64,000 nucleotides of DNA, taken from positions 186,001 to 250,000 of the forward strand of contig NZ_CP108677.1 in the NCBI RefSeq assembly GCF_035994945.1, in the 5' to 3' direction. Shown in pieces: positions 52,791 through 62,300 of this stretch (position 1 is the first letter of the stretch; every line of letters starts with the position of its first letter). The notes beneath the pieces were generated by a model, which saw nothing but the letters and a program-made list of their open reading frames with translations, had not been told where the DNA came from and did not search any database. The stretch comes from Streptomyces sp. NBC_01216. Lineage in GTDB: Bacteria; Actinomycetota; Actinomycetes; Streptomycetales; Streptomycetaceae. The position numbers and the translations under genes were made by a program.

Positions 52791-53057
52791 TCACTCCCCC
52801 GGTCTTTCCCGGCGCGCCGTGAGCGAGGCCACCACGACGCCCGCGAGACCCGCCCAGGCCGCGGCACCGGGTCCGACGGCCCCCCAGCCGACCACGCCCA
52901 GCAGGACGGCTACGGTCAGACCGGTACCGAGTGCACGGCGGTCCGTGACGAACGACCAGGCACGACGGCCGGCACCCGGCTCGCGCAGTTCCCGGACCGC
53001 CGCCCGGCACACCAGAGCCGCGGCGACGATCACCGCTGTCATGACGGTCGGGTCCAT
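52791..53057 (-). CDS. Small integral membrane protein (88 aa)
   Basis: Two TM segments are visible: residues about 3-18 (PTVMTAVIVAAALVCR) and about 46-80 (LGTGLTVAVLLGVVGWGAVG then AWAGLAGVVVASLTA). The loop between is Arg-rich. No family recognised. An AGG-rich sequence (GAGAGGCAGG) precedes the ATG. Confidence 0.6.
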   Translation of the reverse strand: MDPTVMTAVIVAAALVCRAAVRELREPGAGRRAWSFVTDRRALGTGLTVAVLLGVVGWGAVGPGAAAWAGLAGVVVASLTARRERPGE

Positions 53058-53308
53058 GGCACCTGCCTCTCCCCTGCGTGTTCTCCCGAATCCATGCTCT
53101 CCCGGAGCGCGACCACACGCCCCCGGCGGGCGGCTCCCCGTCGGCTGAGGTGTCCCCGCCCGCGGCACGTCAGCCGGAGTGAGGAAGGTGCCCACCGCAC
53201 GGGGAACGGGGGTGGCGCCCGCCCCGCCACCGCCTCCTGTCACGCCTGGCATGGCCGAGGACCGCGGGATAGGGTCGGCGGCGAGTCACAAGGAGCAGGG
53301 GGAACGCC

Positions 53309-53596
53309 ATGCGGGAGACGTCCGGCGAACAGACGGGTGTGGTGCTCTACTGGCGCCCGCTGTGCATGTTCTGCCTCAAGCTGCGTCTGCGGCTGCTTTT
53401 CAGCCCTCGCCGTCTGACGTACACGAAGGTCAACATCTGGCGGGATCCCGAGGCCGCGGCGTTCGTCCGCTCGGTCGCGAACGGGTTCGAGACGGTACCG
53501 ACCGTCACCGTGGCCGGACAGGCCCTGGTGAACCCGTCCAAGCGACAGCTGATGGAGGCCGTCGAGCGGCTCGCGCCGCAGGCACTCGGACGCTGA
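53309..53596 (+). CDS. Glutaredoxin/mycoredoxin-like protein
   Basis: 95 aa. CMFC (residues 19-22) is the CxxC thiol site after a beta strand VVLYWRPL, and VPTVTVAG provides the cis-Pro loop typical of thioredoxin-fold glutaredoxins. Actinobacteria use mycothiol; the protein may be mycoredoxin-type, reducing mixed disulfides. AGGAG lies about 14 nt upstream with GGGGGA nearer. Single gene, flanked by unrelated genes. Confidence 0.85.
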   Translation: MRETSGEQTGVVLYWRPLCMFCLKLRLRLLFSPRRLTYTKVNIWRDPEAAAFVRSVANGFETVPTVTVAGQALVNPSKRQLMEAVERLAPQALGR

Positions 53597-53857
53597 GCGT
53601 CCACCGGGCCGGCCGGGGCGGGGATCCGGTCGGCGCGGCTGCCGGCCGTCGCCCCGGGAGCGGAGCCCCCGAGCCGGCCACGACACGCCTCACTCACGCA
53701 TGGCGACCGTTCGGAGACCGAGCGTGGCGTGCGACGGCGGCCGGGGCGCCTGCGCCCACGGCCGTGCGGCGGTCCGCCGCCGGAGGCCCGGCCGCGCCGC
53801 GCCCTCCGATCCGCGCCCGAGATGCGCCGTGCGGCGGCGGGGGAGCATCCTGACTGT

Positions 53858-56416
53858 GTGACGTCCCACGGCGTGGCCGGGCCCGATCCGTCGGTGGGGG
53901 CCGGAGAGCAGTCCCCCACCGCGAACCCCGGTGGGCCGACACCTCGCGGGCGGCGACCTGAAGGGCCGCTCACCGGCGGCATGCGGGACACGCTCCCGCT
54001 GGTGCTCTCCGAGGCCGCTCTGCGGGCGATCGAGGCGGTCGGCGGCTACGCGGGAGGCGTCTACCTGCGCTCCGGCACGGCGGGTCTGCTGCGGCTCGCG
54101 GTGCTCGCCGGTCTGCCCGGTCCGCTGTTCCGCCCCTGGTGGCGCATGCACGTGAACCGGCCGTTCCCGGTGGCCGAGGCGTACCGTTCGGGGCAGCCGG
54201 TGCACCTGGCGGACGTCGAGGAGGCCATGCGGATGTTTCCGCAGTTCGTGGCCAGTCTGCCGTTCGCCTTCGGCTCGCTGTACGCACCCGTCGTCCACGG
54301 CCGGGAGAGGTACGGAGTCCTGGTGGTGCTGCGGGCGCCCAGTGCCGGTGTCCCCGTCAACGCCAGGGACCGGGGACGGCTGACGCGTGAGGCGCAACGG
54401 CTGGCCGCCGCCCTCGGAAAGCTGGCGTCGGAGGGCACGGCCGTCGAGTGGCCGTCCGAGCCGGTGTGCGTCCAGCTCCCTTCCCCCGGGACGAAACCTG
54501 TGCGGATCGGCTACTTCGACTGGGACCTCGACACCGGGGCCGTCACCGCCGACGAGGGGCTGCGCGCGATCATCGGCGACGGCGACGAGTTCCCCGGCAC
54601 CATCGAGGCGCTGACCGCCCGGCTGGCACCGGAGGACACGTACGCGCTGTGGACGATGGCCCGCCGGGCGGCCGGGTCCGGCGGGGCGGTGGCGCGCAGA
54701 ATCCGTCTGAAGGGGCCCGATGGTGGACTTCACCTCTTGGAGGTGTCCGCCCGGGCTTCGCCGGAGGCCGGGCCCGGGCACCGCAAGGGGCGCTTCCTCA
54801 CCGGCTCCCTGGTCGATCTGGGCACCGGGCTGGTGGGATCGGACGCCACCGACCGGCTGCCCCGGGCCATCCTCGCGATCGACCGCCTGGGCCGGATCAC
54901 GTATGTCAACCATCTCGCCGAGGCACTGCTCGGCGAGGCACGCGGCAGACTCGCGGGGCGAAGCCTGTGGCAGGTCATGCCCTGGTTCGACCAGGCCGCC
55001 CACGAGGAGGAGCTGCGGGCGGCGCTGCTGGCGGAGGAGCCCCGGCACTTCCAGGCACGGACCGCGTCCGGGCAGTGGTTGTCGGTCTCGCTCTACCCCG
55101 GTCACGACGGGGTGACCATCGTGCTCCTCCCGGACCGGGCGCCCGCCTACCAGCCCAGTTCCGTCACCCGCCGCGACGCGGGTCTCGGCTCAGCCGCCGA
55201 CCAGGCGTCCGCGCTCTACCGCCCGGTGGCGCTCGCGATCGCCCTCAGCGAGGCCGTCACGGCTCGGCAGGTCTCCGCGGTGGTCACCGACGAACTGCTG
55301 CCCGCGTTCGGCGGTCGACAGCTGGCGATCTACCTGCTCAGCGAGCGCCATCTCTACCTTGCGTGGGAGACCGGCTTCCCCCAGGGTTTCCTGGAGCCCT
55401 TCGAGGGTGTCGGGCTCGACGCCCGGGTGCCCGGGGTGGAGACGCTCACGACGGGCCGTCCGATGTTCTACGAGTCGATGGAACAACTCGGCAAGGCATA
55501 TCCGGGGCTTCCCCTCGACGCCGAGTCGGGCGCCCGTGCGTTCCTCCCGCTGATCGCCTCGGGGCGCCCGGTCGGCTCCTGCATCCTCGGCTTCGACCGG
55601 CCCCGGGGCTTCAGCCCGGAAGAGCGGACCGTGCTGACCGCGCTGGCCGGGCTGATCGCCCAGGCACTGGAGCGGGCCCGGAGGTACGACTCCGAGGCCG
55701 CGCTCGCCCGCGGGCTCCAGGACGCGCTGCTGCCGGGTCGGCTGCCGGTGCGCGACCGGCTCGACACGGTGGCCCGGTACCTCCCGGGCACACAGGGCAT
55801 GGACGTGGGCGGCGACTGGTACGACGTGATCGACACCGGCGACGGACTGCTGGCACTGACCATCGGCGACGTCCAGGGGCATGGCGTCGCCGCCGCGGCC
55901 ACGATGGGACAACTGCGAAGCGCCGTACGAGCCTTCGCGCTCGGAGGGCTTGCCCCTCAGGCGGTCGTCACCGGCACCAACCGACTCCTGATCGACCTCG
56001 ATCCGGGCCAGTTCGCCAGTAGTTGCTACATCCTTCTCGATCCGGAGAACGGCCACTGCCAGGGAGTGCGCGCCGGGCACCCGCAGCCGTTGCTGCGGAG
56101 GCCGGACGGCACCACGGAGATCATGAACCTGGCGGGCGGACTGGTGCTGGGCATCGACAACGACGCCACGTACCCCGTCACCGAGTTCCGGATGGAACCG
56201 GGCGCCAGCCTCGCGTTGTTCACGGACGGTCTGGTGGAGGCGCCGGGAACCGATATCGACGAGGGGATGGAACGGCTTCGCCGGACCTTCGCCGTGACCG
56301 GTTCGGGCCCTCTCACCGAGACGGCCGACCGGCTGATCCGTCACGCGCGTCAGGCGACCGACCGTCCGGACGACATCGCCCTGCTCCTGGCGGCGCGTTG
56401 GAGCCAGCCCTCCTGA
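53858..56416 (+). CDS. PAS/GAF-domain PP2C (SpoIIE-type) phosphatase
   Basis: 852 aa. N-terminal GAF-like domain (about 55-190), a PAS-like segment near 220 (FDWDLDTGAVTADEGLRAII), a second PAS near 340 (AILAIDRLGRITYVNHLAEA), a GAF (about 460-605), then a SpoIIE phosphatase (about 625-850) with GGDWYD, IGDVQGHG and FTDGLVE metal-binding motifs. It would dephosphorylate anti-anti-sigma-like targets in response to ligand and redox. GTG 53858 is 6 nt after CATCCT, suggesting a leaderless mRNA. A classical Streptomyces multi-sensor phosphatase. Confidence 0.93.
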   Translation: MTSHGVAGPDPSVGAGEQSPTANPGGPTPRGRRPEGPLTGGMRDTLPLVLSEAALRAIEAVGGYAGGVYLRSGTAGLLRLAVLAGLPGPLFRPWWRMHVNRPFPVAEAYRSGQPVHLADVEEAMRMFPQFVASLPFAFGSLYAPVVHGRERYGVLVVLRAPSAGVPVNARDRGRLTREAQRLAAALGKLASEGTAVEWPSEPVCVQLPSPGTKPVRIGYFDWDLDTGAVTADEGLRAIIGDGDEFPGTIEALTARLAPEDTYALWTMARRAAGSGGAVARRIRLKGPDGGLHLLEVSARASPEAGPGHRKGRFLTGSLVDLGTGLVGSDATDRLPRAILAIDRLGRITYVNHLAEALLGEARGRLAGRSLWQVMPWFDQAAHEEELRAALLAEEPRHFQARTASGQWLSVSLYPGHDGVTIVLLPDRAPAYQPSSVTRRDAGLGSAADQASALYRPVALAIALSEAVTARQVSAVVTDELLPAFGGRQLAIYLLSERHLYLAWETGFPQGFLEPFEGVGLDARVPGVETLTTGRPMFYESMEQLGKAYPGLPLDAESGARAFLPLIASGRPVGSCILGFDRPRGFSPEERTVLTALAGLIAQALERARRYDSEAALARGLQDALLPGRLPVRDRLDTVARYLPGTQGMDVGGDWYDVIDTGDGLLALTIGDVQGHGVAAAATMGQLRSAVRAFALGGLAPQAVVTGTNRLLIDLDPGQFASSCYILLDPENGHCQGVRAGHPQPLLRRPDGTTEIMNLAGGLVLGIDNDATYPVTEFRMEPGASLALFTDGLVEAPGTDIDEGMERLRRTFAVTGSGPLTETADRLIRHARQATDRPDDIALLLAARWSQPS

Positions 56417-56452
56417 GAGGCCCCTGGTCACGGGCCCGCGGGGAGCCGATAC

Positions 56453-56668
56453 TCAGAAGCGGTAGCTGTCCCCCATCGTCGGCGGCGCGCTGTGCGCCGC
56501 CCGGGACGAGAACGAGACGCGGTCACTGCTCGCCTGGAGCCGGCGGTCCTGCTCGATCAGCAGGCCGTCCGCGTTCTCCGTCCGTGTGCGGCTTCGCCGC
56601 AACAGGGTGACGATCAGCAGCGCCGCGGCGCCGCCGAGGACACCGAACAAGACCAGTACGGAACCCAT
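56453..56668 (-). CDS. Small membrane protein (71 aa)
   Basis: MGSVLVLFGVLGGAAALLIV then TLLRRSRTRTENADGLLIEQ: one TM segment (residues 3-22), then a positively charged cytoplasmic tail (positive-inside). GGGGG lies 6 nt before ATG 56668. No known family. Confidence 0.6.
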   Translation of the reverse strand: MGSVLVLFGVLGGAAALLIVTLLRRSRTRTENADGLLIEQDRRLQASSDRVSFSSRAAHSAPPTMGDSYRF

Positions 56669-57001
56669 TTCATACCCCCGTATCGTCAGAGCCGTTCCCC
56701 GGCCCGTCCAGTCCTCAAGGTAGGCGGAGACGAACGCGAGGATCAAGGCTTCCGCCGCGGGTCCTCTCGTGCCGTACGGCACCCCTCGCGTCCCCGACCG
56801 GAGCCACCTCGCCGGGGGGCGGTGGTCACCCGGTCGGCTGCGTGTCACTGGTCGCGGCCGTGGGGCGGGGCGAGGCTGGAGCAGCTGACACCGCCCCGGT
56901 GACGAGCGGTCGCCCCGCTTCCCGGCGCCGGACGCGCGACCGCCCCGGTCCGACGTGCGGGCGGGGCGGTCGGATGCACTCCGTCAGGGGTGCGAGGTCG
57001 C
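56669..57001. other. Intergenic region
   Basis: 333 nt. Besides the hairpin at 56938-56973, I see only frame shadows. It must contain the promoter of the 71-aa membrane protein. Confidence 0.4.
56938..56973 (-). terminator. Terminator of the cyclophilin gene
   Basis: CGACCGCCCCG / CGGGGCGGTCG: 11-bp perfect stem, 14-nt loop, 28 nt beyond the stop of the minus-strand cyclophilin gene. Confidence 0.65.
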
Positions 57002-57505
57002 TCAGGCCTTGTCCTCGACGACGCCGGAGGCGGCGACGGCGATCTTGGCCGTGGTGGCACCGGAGCGGGAGCCCAGGGCCTCGATCTTCTTGACCAGTTC
57101 CTGGCCCTCGACGACCTCGCCGAAGACGACGTGCTTGTTGTCGAGCCAGTCGGTCACGACCGTGGTGATGAAGAACTGCGAGCCGTTGGTGTGGGGACCG
57201 GCGTTCGCCATCGACAGAAGGTACGGGCGGTCGTGCTTGAGCGTGAAGTTCTCGTCGGCGAACTTCTCGCCGTAGATGCTCTTGCCGCCGGTGCCGTTGC
57301 CCCTCGTGAAGTCGCCGCCCTGAAGCATGAACTGGGGGATGACGCGGTGGAACGGCGAGCCGGCGTAGCCGAAGCCGTGCTCACCGGTGGCGAGCTCACG
57401 GAAGTTCTTCGTCGTCTTCGGGACGACGTCGTCGAACAGCTGGAAGACGATCCGGCCGGCCGGCTCGTCGTTGATGGTGATGTCGAAGTACACGTTGTTG
57501 CTCAT
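57002..57505 (-). CDS. ppiA: Peptidyl-prolyl cis-trans isomerase (cyclophilin)
   Basis: 167 aa, normal for single-domain cyclophilin. [20 protein letters not shown] includes the catalytic Arg, and NGSQFFITT and [10 protein letters not shown] are canonical. It has no signal peptide, so it is cytoplasmic and assists protein folding. AGGATG lies ahead of the ATG. Confidence 0.97.
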   Translation of the reverse strand: MSNNVYFDITINDEPAGRIVFQLFDDVVPKTTKNFRELATGEHGFGYAGSPFHRVIPQFMLQGGDFTRGNGTGGKSIYGEKFADENFTLKHDRPYLLSMANAGPHTNGSQFFITTVVTDWLDNKHVVFGEVVEGQELVKKIEALGSRSGATTAKIAVAASGVVEDKA

Positions 57506-57649
57506 GGGGACATCCTGTCATTCCCGTCCCGCGCTCGCGCGCACGGGCTGCCGTGTGTGGGCAGGTACCCGTCCCGCGCTTCACCCGGCTGACCGATCGG
57601 CCGGGCAACACCGGTCCCCCGGCCGGGGGACCGGGCGCCCGAGGAGCCG

Positions 57650-57868
57650 TCAGGCCGATGCCTCGCCGCCGAGGACGTCCAGCGCGCCGCCCGCAGGAAG
57701 CGGAGCGGTCTCTTCCAGAAGGGAGCCGAGGGCGGTGTCGTTCTGGAGGAGACCCGTGGTTCCCGCGACGGCTCCGGTGTCGGCGGAGGCGTTCGGCGGC
57801 GGGGTGACGAGGGCCGTGACGACACCGGCCGCGAGGGAGGCGATGGCGAGCATGCTGCGCTTCTTCAT
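57650..57868 (-). CDS. Small secreted protein (72 aa)
   Basis: MKKRSMLAIASLAAGVVTAL then VTPPPNASA-DTGAVAG: a clear Sec signal peptide, leaving about 42 residues rich in Leu, Gly and Ala (LLQNDTALGSLLEETAPLPA). No Cys and no chaplin motif. Function unknown. Confidence 0.65.
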   Translation of the reverse strand: MKKRSMLAIASLAAGVVTALVTPPPNASADTGAVAGTTGLLQNDTALGSLLEETAPLPAGGALDVLGGEASA

Positions 57869-58002
57869 GCCCTGGTCAACTGCCGAGGGGCCCCGGGGGT
57901 TACGGTCTCCTTCCGATCCGGTCGCCCGACGGAGAGCCCCGGTCACGATGACGCTCGTGAGACGGGACGTTCAGCGCCCGCCTCGGCCTCGGGCCGGCCG
58001 GG

Positions 58003-58968
58003 TCAGCCCCTCCCACCCCGGGGCCCGCGCCACCTCCGGGTGGGACCGCGGCCAGGTCCGGTGTCCGGGCCGCGCGGTGGCGTGTGCGTGGGGTCGATCG
58101 GCGGGTAGTCGGGCGGCAGGCGCACCAGCCGGCGCCGGATCAGACGCTCGTGGGCCAGACGTCCGACCATCGCACCCCCGTACACCACGAAGCCCACTCC
58201 GACGAGCCAGGATTGCAGGACCAGGACCGTGCCGAACTGACCGTAGGTCACCGCGTTGGAGGCGATCAACGGGGAGAAGACGAACTGGGAGAAGACCCTC
58301 AGGCCGAGCAGCCCGAGAGCCGTGCACAGCGCGCCCGGGGCCAGCGCGCGCCAGCGGATACGTCCACACAGCAGGAAACGCTGCGACCACCAGAAAAAGA
58401 GGAAGGTGCCCACCACGTCTCCGAGGGTGACGAGGACGGTGACCGCGGCGGGGACGTCCTCGGGTGGTGGGCCGGCGACGAAGAGCAGCAGGGCCGCGAT
58501 CAGGACGGCGAGCCAGACGACGTGACGCCACATGGTGTGCCAGCGGGCGGTGGACAGGTCCCAGGCCCGCTCGTACCCGGTCTGGACGGCCGACCCGAAG
58601 GTGACGCCGAACGCGGCCAGCGCGGCGAGTCCGAAGGCGGTGGTGCGCTGCAACGCCTGGCCGGGCTTGCCGAAGAGTTGCTCGACCTCCTCCTGCGACA
58701 CCTCCGAGACGCCGAGCCCCTGGACGAGCCAGCGGGCGAAGCCCTGCCCGCTGGAGAGGTCGGCGGCGGCCACCACGATGAGCAGCGGCACGAGGGTGAG
58801 CAGGCTGAGCGCCGCGAACCCCATCGACCGGTGCATGAGCTCCATCTCCCGCCCGCGGTTCCAGGCGAGCCCGACGACGGAGGTCCGGACGGCCCGGTGG
58901 TACCGCCGGAGGCGGTGACCGGAGTCGGCGGAGGGGCGGTCGCGGGAGGCGCCGGAGGTGGGGGGCAT
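58003..58968 (-). CDS. YihY/BrkB family inner-membrane protein
   Basis: 321 aa. Six TM segments; MGFAALSLLTLVPLLIVVAA and VTLGDVVGTFLFFWWSQRFL are typical of YihY (formerly ribonuclease BN). N-terminal RRYHRAVRTSVVGLAWNRGR is the amphipathic conserved region. The function is unknown. Start ATG 58968 chosen to drop a non-conserved extension. Confidence 0.88.
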   Translation of the reverse strand: MPPTSGASRDRPSADSGHRLRRYHRAVRTSVVGLAWNRGREMELMHRSMGFAALSLLTLVPLLIVVAAADLSSGQGFARWLVQGLGVSEVSQEEVEQLFGKPGQALQRTTAFGLAALAAFGVTFGSAVQTGYERAWDLSTARWHTMWRHVVWLAVLIAALLLFVAGPPPEDVPAAVTVLVTLGDVVGTFLFFWWSQRFLLCGRIRWRALAPGALCTALGLLGLRVFSQFVFSPLIASNAVTYGQFGTVLVLQSWLVGVGFVVYGGAMVGRLAHERLIRRRLVRLPPDYPPIDPTHTPPRGPDTGPGRGPTRRWRGPRGGRG

Positions 58969-59050
58969 GCCACGGAGCGTTCCCGCCGGAAGCCGGGAAC
59001 CCTCCGCGGTGCCGCCGAACGGGTGCGGCCGCCGTGCCGCGGGAGCGGAT

Positions 59051-59524
59051 TCAGCGGACGAGGGGGCGGGCGGCGGGGCCGGGGCGGACCGAGACGTCGA
59101 AGGGGCCGAGGGCGGCACGCTCCTCGCCCTCACACAGGACGACGACCCGGACGGGCTCCCCGCAGCGCGTGTGCCGGATCTCCAGCGTGGGCCCCTCGGG
59201 GGCGCCGTGATGCGTGTCGCCCCACTGCGCGAGGGACAGCAGCACCGGCCAGAGGTCGCGCCCCTTGGCGGTCAGCCGGTACTCGGACCGGGTACGGGCT
59301 CCGGGCTCGCGGTAGGGCTCGGCTCGCAGGACGCCGGCGCCGACCAGCTTGCGCAGCCGGTCGGCGAGGACGGCCTCCGACAGGCCGAGGTGGCGCCGGA
59401 ACTCGTCGTAGCGGCGGACGCCGTTGAAGGCGTCGCGCACGATCAGCAGGGACCACTTCTCGCCGACGACGTCGAGCGCGCGGCGGACCGGGCAGTTCTC
59501 GGTGTCGATCTCCAGCCACTCCAT
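59051..59524 (-). CDS. HxlR-family transcriptional regulator
   Basis: 157 aa. NCPVRRALDVVGEKWSLLIV has the HxlR/YodB hallmark Cys and helix, then VRRYDEFRRHLGLSEAVLAD (wHTH). HxlR proteins often sense electrophiles or aldehydes by Cys modification. The thioesterase gene is divergent 109 bp away, so it is the probable target. Confidence 0.92.
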   Translation of the reverse strand: MEWLEIDTENCPVRRALDVVGEKWSLLIVRDAFNGVRRYDEFRRHLGLSEAVLADRLRKLVGAGVLRAEPYREPGARTRSEYRLTAKGRDLWPVLLSLAQWGDTHHGAPEGPTLEIRHTRCGEPVRVVVLCEGEERAALGPFDVSVRPGPAARPLVR

Positions 59525-59553
59525 CAGCCCACCCTACCGGGCTGGCTTCGTCG

Positions 59554-59583
59554 TTGACAGTCAGCTGATGCGCCCTCTAACTT
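59554..59583 (+). promoter_or_regulatory. Promoter of the thioesterase gene
   Basis: TTGACA (59554-59559), 18-nt spacer, TAACTT (59578-59583). TCAGCTGA at 59561-59568 is a perfect 8-bp palindrome in the spacer, a candidate HxlR operator. Confidence 0.7.
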
Positions 59584-59633
59584 CGATCTTCACAGCCGAC
59601 CGGCGCCGGTCGGGCGGAACGGAGCGAAATACC

Positions 59634-60122
59634 ATGAAGCGGTCACGCACGGTCGAGTGGGAGGACGCCTCGGTCACCGCGAGCGCGGTGGGGACCATGG
59701 CGGGCCTCGACTTCCTGCGGGAGCTCGCGGCCGGCCGGTTGCCCGGCCCGCCCGTGGGAGCGCTGCTCGGTTTCACCCTGCTGGAGGTCGACCACGGCCG
59801 GGCGGTGTTCTCCTTCGAACCGGGCGAGCAGCACTACAACCCGATCGGCAGCGTGCACGGCGGGGTCTACGCCACCCTGCTGGACTCGGCGGCCGGATGC
59901 GCGGTGCACTCGACGCTGCCTCGGGGCACGGCGTACACCTCTCTGGACCTGTCCACCCGCTTCCTGCGCCCGATCACGACGGACACCGGCACGGTGCGCG
60001 CGATCGGCACGGTGATGAGCCGGGGCCGCCGCACTGCGCTCGCCGAGGCGGGACTGTACGACGCCTCCGACCAGCTCCTCGCGCACGCCACGAGCACCTG
60101 CATGCTGTTCCCCGTGGAGTGA
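59634..60122 (+). CDS. PaaI-type thioesterase (hotdog fold)
   Basis: 162 aa. HYNPIGSVHGGVYATLLDSA contains the HGG...D signature of PaaI-like acyl-CoA thioesterases, followed by TSLDLSTRFLRPITTDTGTV. It hydrolyses aromatic or fatty acyl-CoA; substrate unknown. Divergent from the HxlR gene, which probably regulates it from the promoter at 59554-59583. Confidence 0.9.
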   Translation: MKRSRTVEWEDASVTASAVGTMAGLDFLRELAAGRLPGPPVGALLGFTLLEVDHGRAVFSFEPGEQHYNPIGSVHGGVYATLLDSAAGCAVHSTLPRGTAYTSLDLSTRFLRPITTDTGTVRAIGTVMSRGRRTALAEAGLYDASDQLLAHATSTCMLFPVE

Positions 60123-60254
60123 GGCGGCGGGACCGGCCCGCACGGGAGGGAGCACGGCCGACGGGGTGAGCCGCCCCGGAGGACGCATCCGTGCGGATCG
60201 TCGCCCGCCGGCGCCGACGGGACGCTTCGCCGGCGGCCGGTCTCCGGCGCCCCG

Positions 60255-60623
60255 TCAGAGGCGGCCCAGCACGCGGCGGGTGCGCGTGCAGTCGTCCGGC
60301 AGGGTGTTCAGTCCGCGGGTGGATGCCTGGAGCGCGGCGCTGACCAGGGTGGCCAGCAGGTCGATGTCGGAACCCATGTCCAGATGGACCGTCACCCAGC
60401 CCGAACCCGCCCGGAGCCGTACGGCACTCGATCCCAGCAGGGCCGGCCGCAGTCTCGCGATCATGATCCGGGTGAGGTGCACGTCCGCCTCGTGTTCGCC
60501 GTGGAAGTGGACGATCTCCTGCGTGGCGGTGCGCAGACCGAGCTCTGCGCCGCACCGGGCGCGGTCGGCGGTCAGCGAGGGCCAGCTCATCAGACGTTCA
60601 CTGGCGTGCCTGGCTGTGTTCAT
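60255..60623 (-). CDS. Luciferase-family (DUF5519-like) protein
   Basis: 122 aa. RCGAELGLRTATQEIVHFHG, EHEADVHLTRIMIARLRPAL, SGWVTVHLDMGSDIDLLATL match actinobacterial proteins annotated as luciferase domain proteins (DUF5519-type). No flavin site is visible, and function is unknown. The strand beyond 60623 continues open but without conservation, so the ATG at 60623 is preferred. Confidence 0.72.
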   Translation of the reverse strand: MNTARHASERLMSWPSLTADRARCGAELGLRTATQEIVHFHGEHEADVHLTRIMIARLRPALLGSSAVRLRAGSGWVTVHLDMGSDIDLLATLVSAALQASTRGLNTLPDDCTRTRRVLGRL

Positions 60624-60870
60624 ACCCAGGAGCGTGCCGGGACCGGGGACCCGACACAAGCGTCCTGGCGAAAGAATTCCGCCGAGGCGGGAATTCGACT
60701 GTCGTGACGTCACGGGGCGACACCGGAGCGGTGCGCACGGTTCCCGAACGCCCCTGTCCAGAGCCCGGATCGACCCTCCTGCCGGGCCACCGCAGGACGC
60801 GTCCGGACAGCTGTGCGAGACGGCCGGAATCCCGCCCCGGCTCCGGCGTCGGACCTGCCCGGCCCCCCCT

Positions 60871-60978
60871 CGCGCGGCGTACTCGGCGGCGCTCGTCCGC
60901 GACAGTCTGAGCGGGCTCCTCAAGTACCGGGACGACATCGTCAGGGCAGCCGCCGAGCTCGCCCTGGACGCGATGTGA
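60871..60978 (+). pseudogene. Gene remnant, possible C-terminus of a MoxR-like ATPase
   Basis: An in-frame segment without a start, AAYSAALVRDSLSGLLKYRD then DIVRAAAELALDAM, ends at a TGA at 60976-60978. It reads like the terminal helices of an AAA protein and lies 36 nt before a damaged CoxE-like gene; MoxR-type ATPases usually sit next to CoxE. Assignment is weak. Confidence 0.3.
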
Positions 60979-61014
60979 GCGCGCCCGGCGGGACCGCCCG
61001 CGCGGCCCGACGGG

Positions 61015-61628
61015 ATGTCCCGCCCGCGGGCGGAGGCGGACGGCGGGTCCGAGGCGCGGGGGCCCGGGGACCGGCTCACTGGTCTCGTGCACGCGCTGCG
61101 GGAGCACGGCGTCGCGGTCGGCACCGGCGAGACCGTGGACGCGGGGCGGCGCTGGAGGCGGTCGGGTTCGCGGACCGGGAGCGGATGCGGGAGGCCCTGG
61201 CGGCCACACTGCTGCACCGGGAAGGACAGCGGACACTCTTCGACCAGGTGTTCGACCTGTACTTCCCGGCGTCGACCGGTGGCCCGGCAGCGGGCATCCT
61301 CGCGGAGGCCGGGCTGACCGGCTGGCACGGGCAGAGCCACTACGGGACGGCACTGGCCGGATTCGCCGATCGGTACCCCGACGCGGTAGGTCCGCGCACC
61401 GCCGTCTTCATCCTGGGTGACGCCCGGACGAACAGCACCGACCCCCGCCCGGCCGCGCGGCAGATCGCGGACCGGGCCCGCATGGTCTGCTGGCTCAACC
61501 CCGAGCCCCGCTCGCCGTGGTCGACGGGTGATTCGGTGGCGCTTCTCTACGCCGAACCGGTCGAGATGCACCCGTGCCGGAACGCGCGCGAGCTCGGCGA
61601 CCTCGTCGGCCGCGTGATGCCCCTCTGA
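61015..61628 (+). pseudogene. Decayed VWA/CoxE-like gene (frameshift plus internal deletion)
   Basis: The first part, GDRLTGLVHALREHGVAVGT then GETVDAG, is in frame 1 and matches the CoxE N-terminus. The coding frame shifts near 61141-61146, and AALEAVGFADRERMREALAA, LFDQVFDLYFPA follow in frame 3. Then the sequence jumps straight to GLTGWHGQSHYGTALAGFAD, RTAVFILGDARTNSTDP and RARMVCWLNPEPRSPWSTGD, the C-terminal VWA part. Roughly 150-200 residues of the middle are missing. It is a pseudogene, sitting near the ATPase remnant at 60871. Confidence 0.72.
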
Positions 61629-61865
61629 GCAGCGGCACGAGCCTCCGTGGGCGGGTGGACTGCGGTGGCTCCGGATTCCCGGGTCGCCTCGCGCGGGTCC
61701 GGCCGGCTCCGGCCCGCTCTGGCACAGACGGCCGCTCGGACCGATCCTGGAAGGGAGGGGCGGGGAAGCCCGGGGCGGTGAAGGACAGGCCGCGGTGCGG
61801 AGCGTCGCGGCCGGGAGCATACGCGTTGGCCGGGGCGGCCCGGCGGTCGCGGTGGGTGAGGTGTG

Positions 61866-62234
61866 ATGGCGCGCGTCGTGATCGACGACACGGACCTGGT
61901 GGTCCGGCTGTCCCTCCGCGAGACACTGGGAGCCCGCCGTCGCGAGGTACGGGTGCCCCTGGCGGCCCTTCGCGAGGTGTATGTCGAACCGGACTGGTGG
62001 CGGGCGCTGCGGGGCCGCTGCGGCAGAGGCATGTGGGTACCCGGTCGCCTGTGCGTGGGTGTCCGCCTCCTCCCCGACGGCAGGGACTTCGCGGTGGTCC
62101 GGGAGGGTGCCCCGGTGGTGTGTGTCGAACTGCGCCGGAGCGCGCCGTACGGCCGCCTGGCGGTCTCCGACCCGGACCCCGAGGGGGTGCTCGGCGCACT
62201 CCTGCCGCACGTCCCGGCCGACCGACTCGGGTGA
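61866..62234 (+). CDS. Conserved hypothetical protein (122 aa)
   Basis: Begins MARVVIDDTDLVVRLSLRET then VRVPLAALREVYVEPDWWRA, GRGMWVPGRLCVGVRLLPDG, APVVCVELRRSAPYGRLAVS. It has a beta-rich, PH-like (bPH) feel with WW and Cys residues; no function known. GAGG lies close to ATG 61866; GTG 61863 is immediately before it. Confidence 0.72.
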   Translation: MARVVIDDTDLVVRLSLRETLGARRREVRVPLAALREVYVEPDWWRALRGRCGRGMWVPGRLCVGVRLLPDGRDFAVVREGAPVVCVELRRSAPYGRLAVSDPDPEGVLGALLPHVPADRLG

Positions 62235-62300
62235 CCGACGCGGTCGGCCGGTCCGTCCGGACGCGACGGGCGGAACGGAGGTGGGGCGGGGCAGGGCGGT

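Noticed and set aside
53690..55105. 471-aa open frame antisense to the SpoIIE-type gene
   Set aside because: Low-complexity Arg/Gly/Pro composition and fully inside the phosphatase; typical GC shadow.
60624..62210. Long antisense extension of the DUF5519-like frame
   Set aside because: Open simply because of GC bias; conservation begins at the ATG at 60623.
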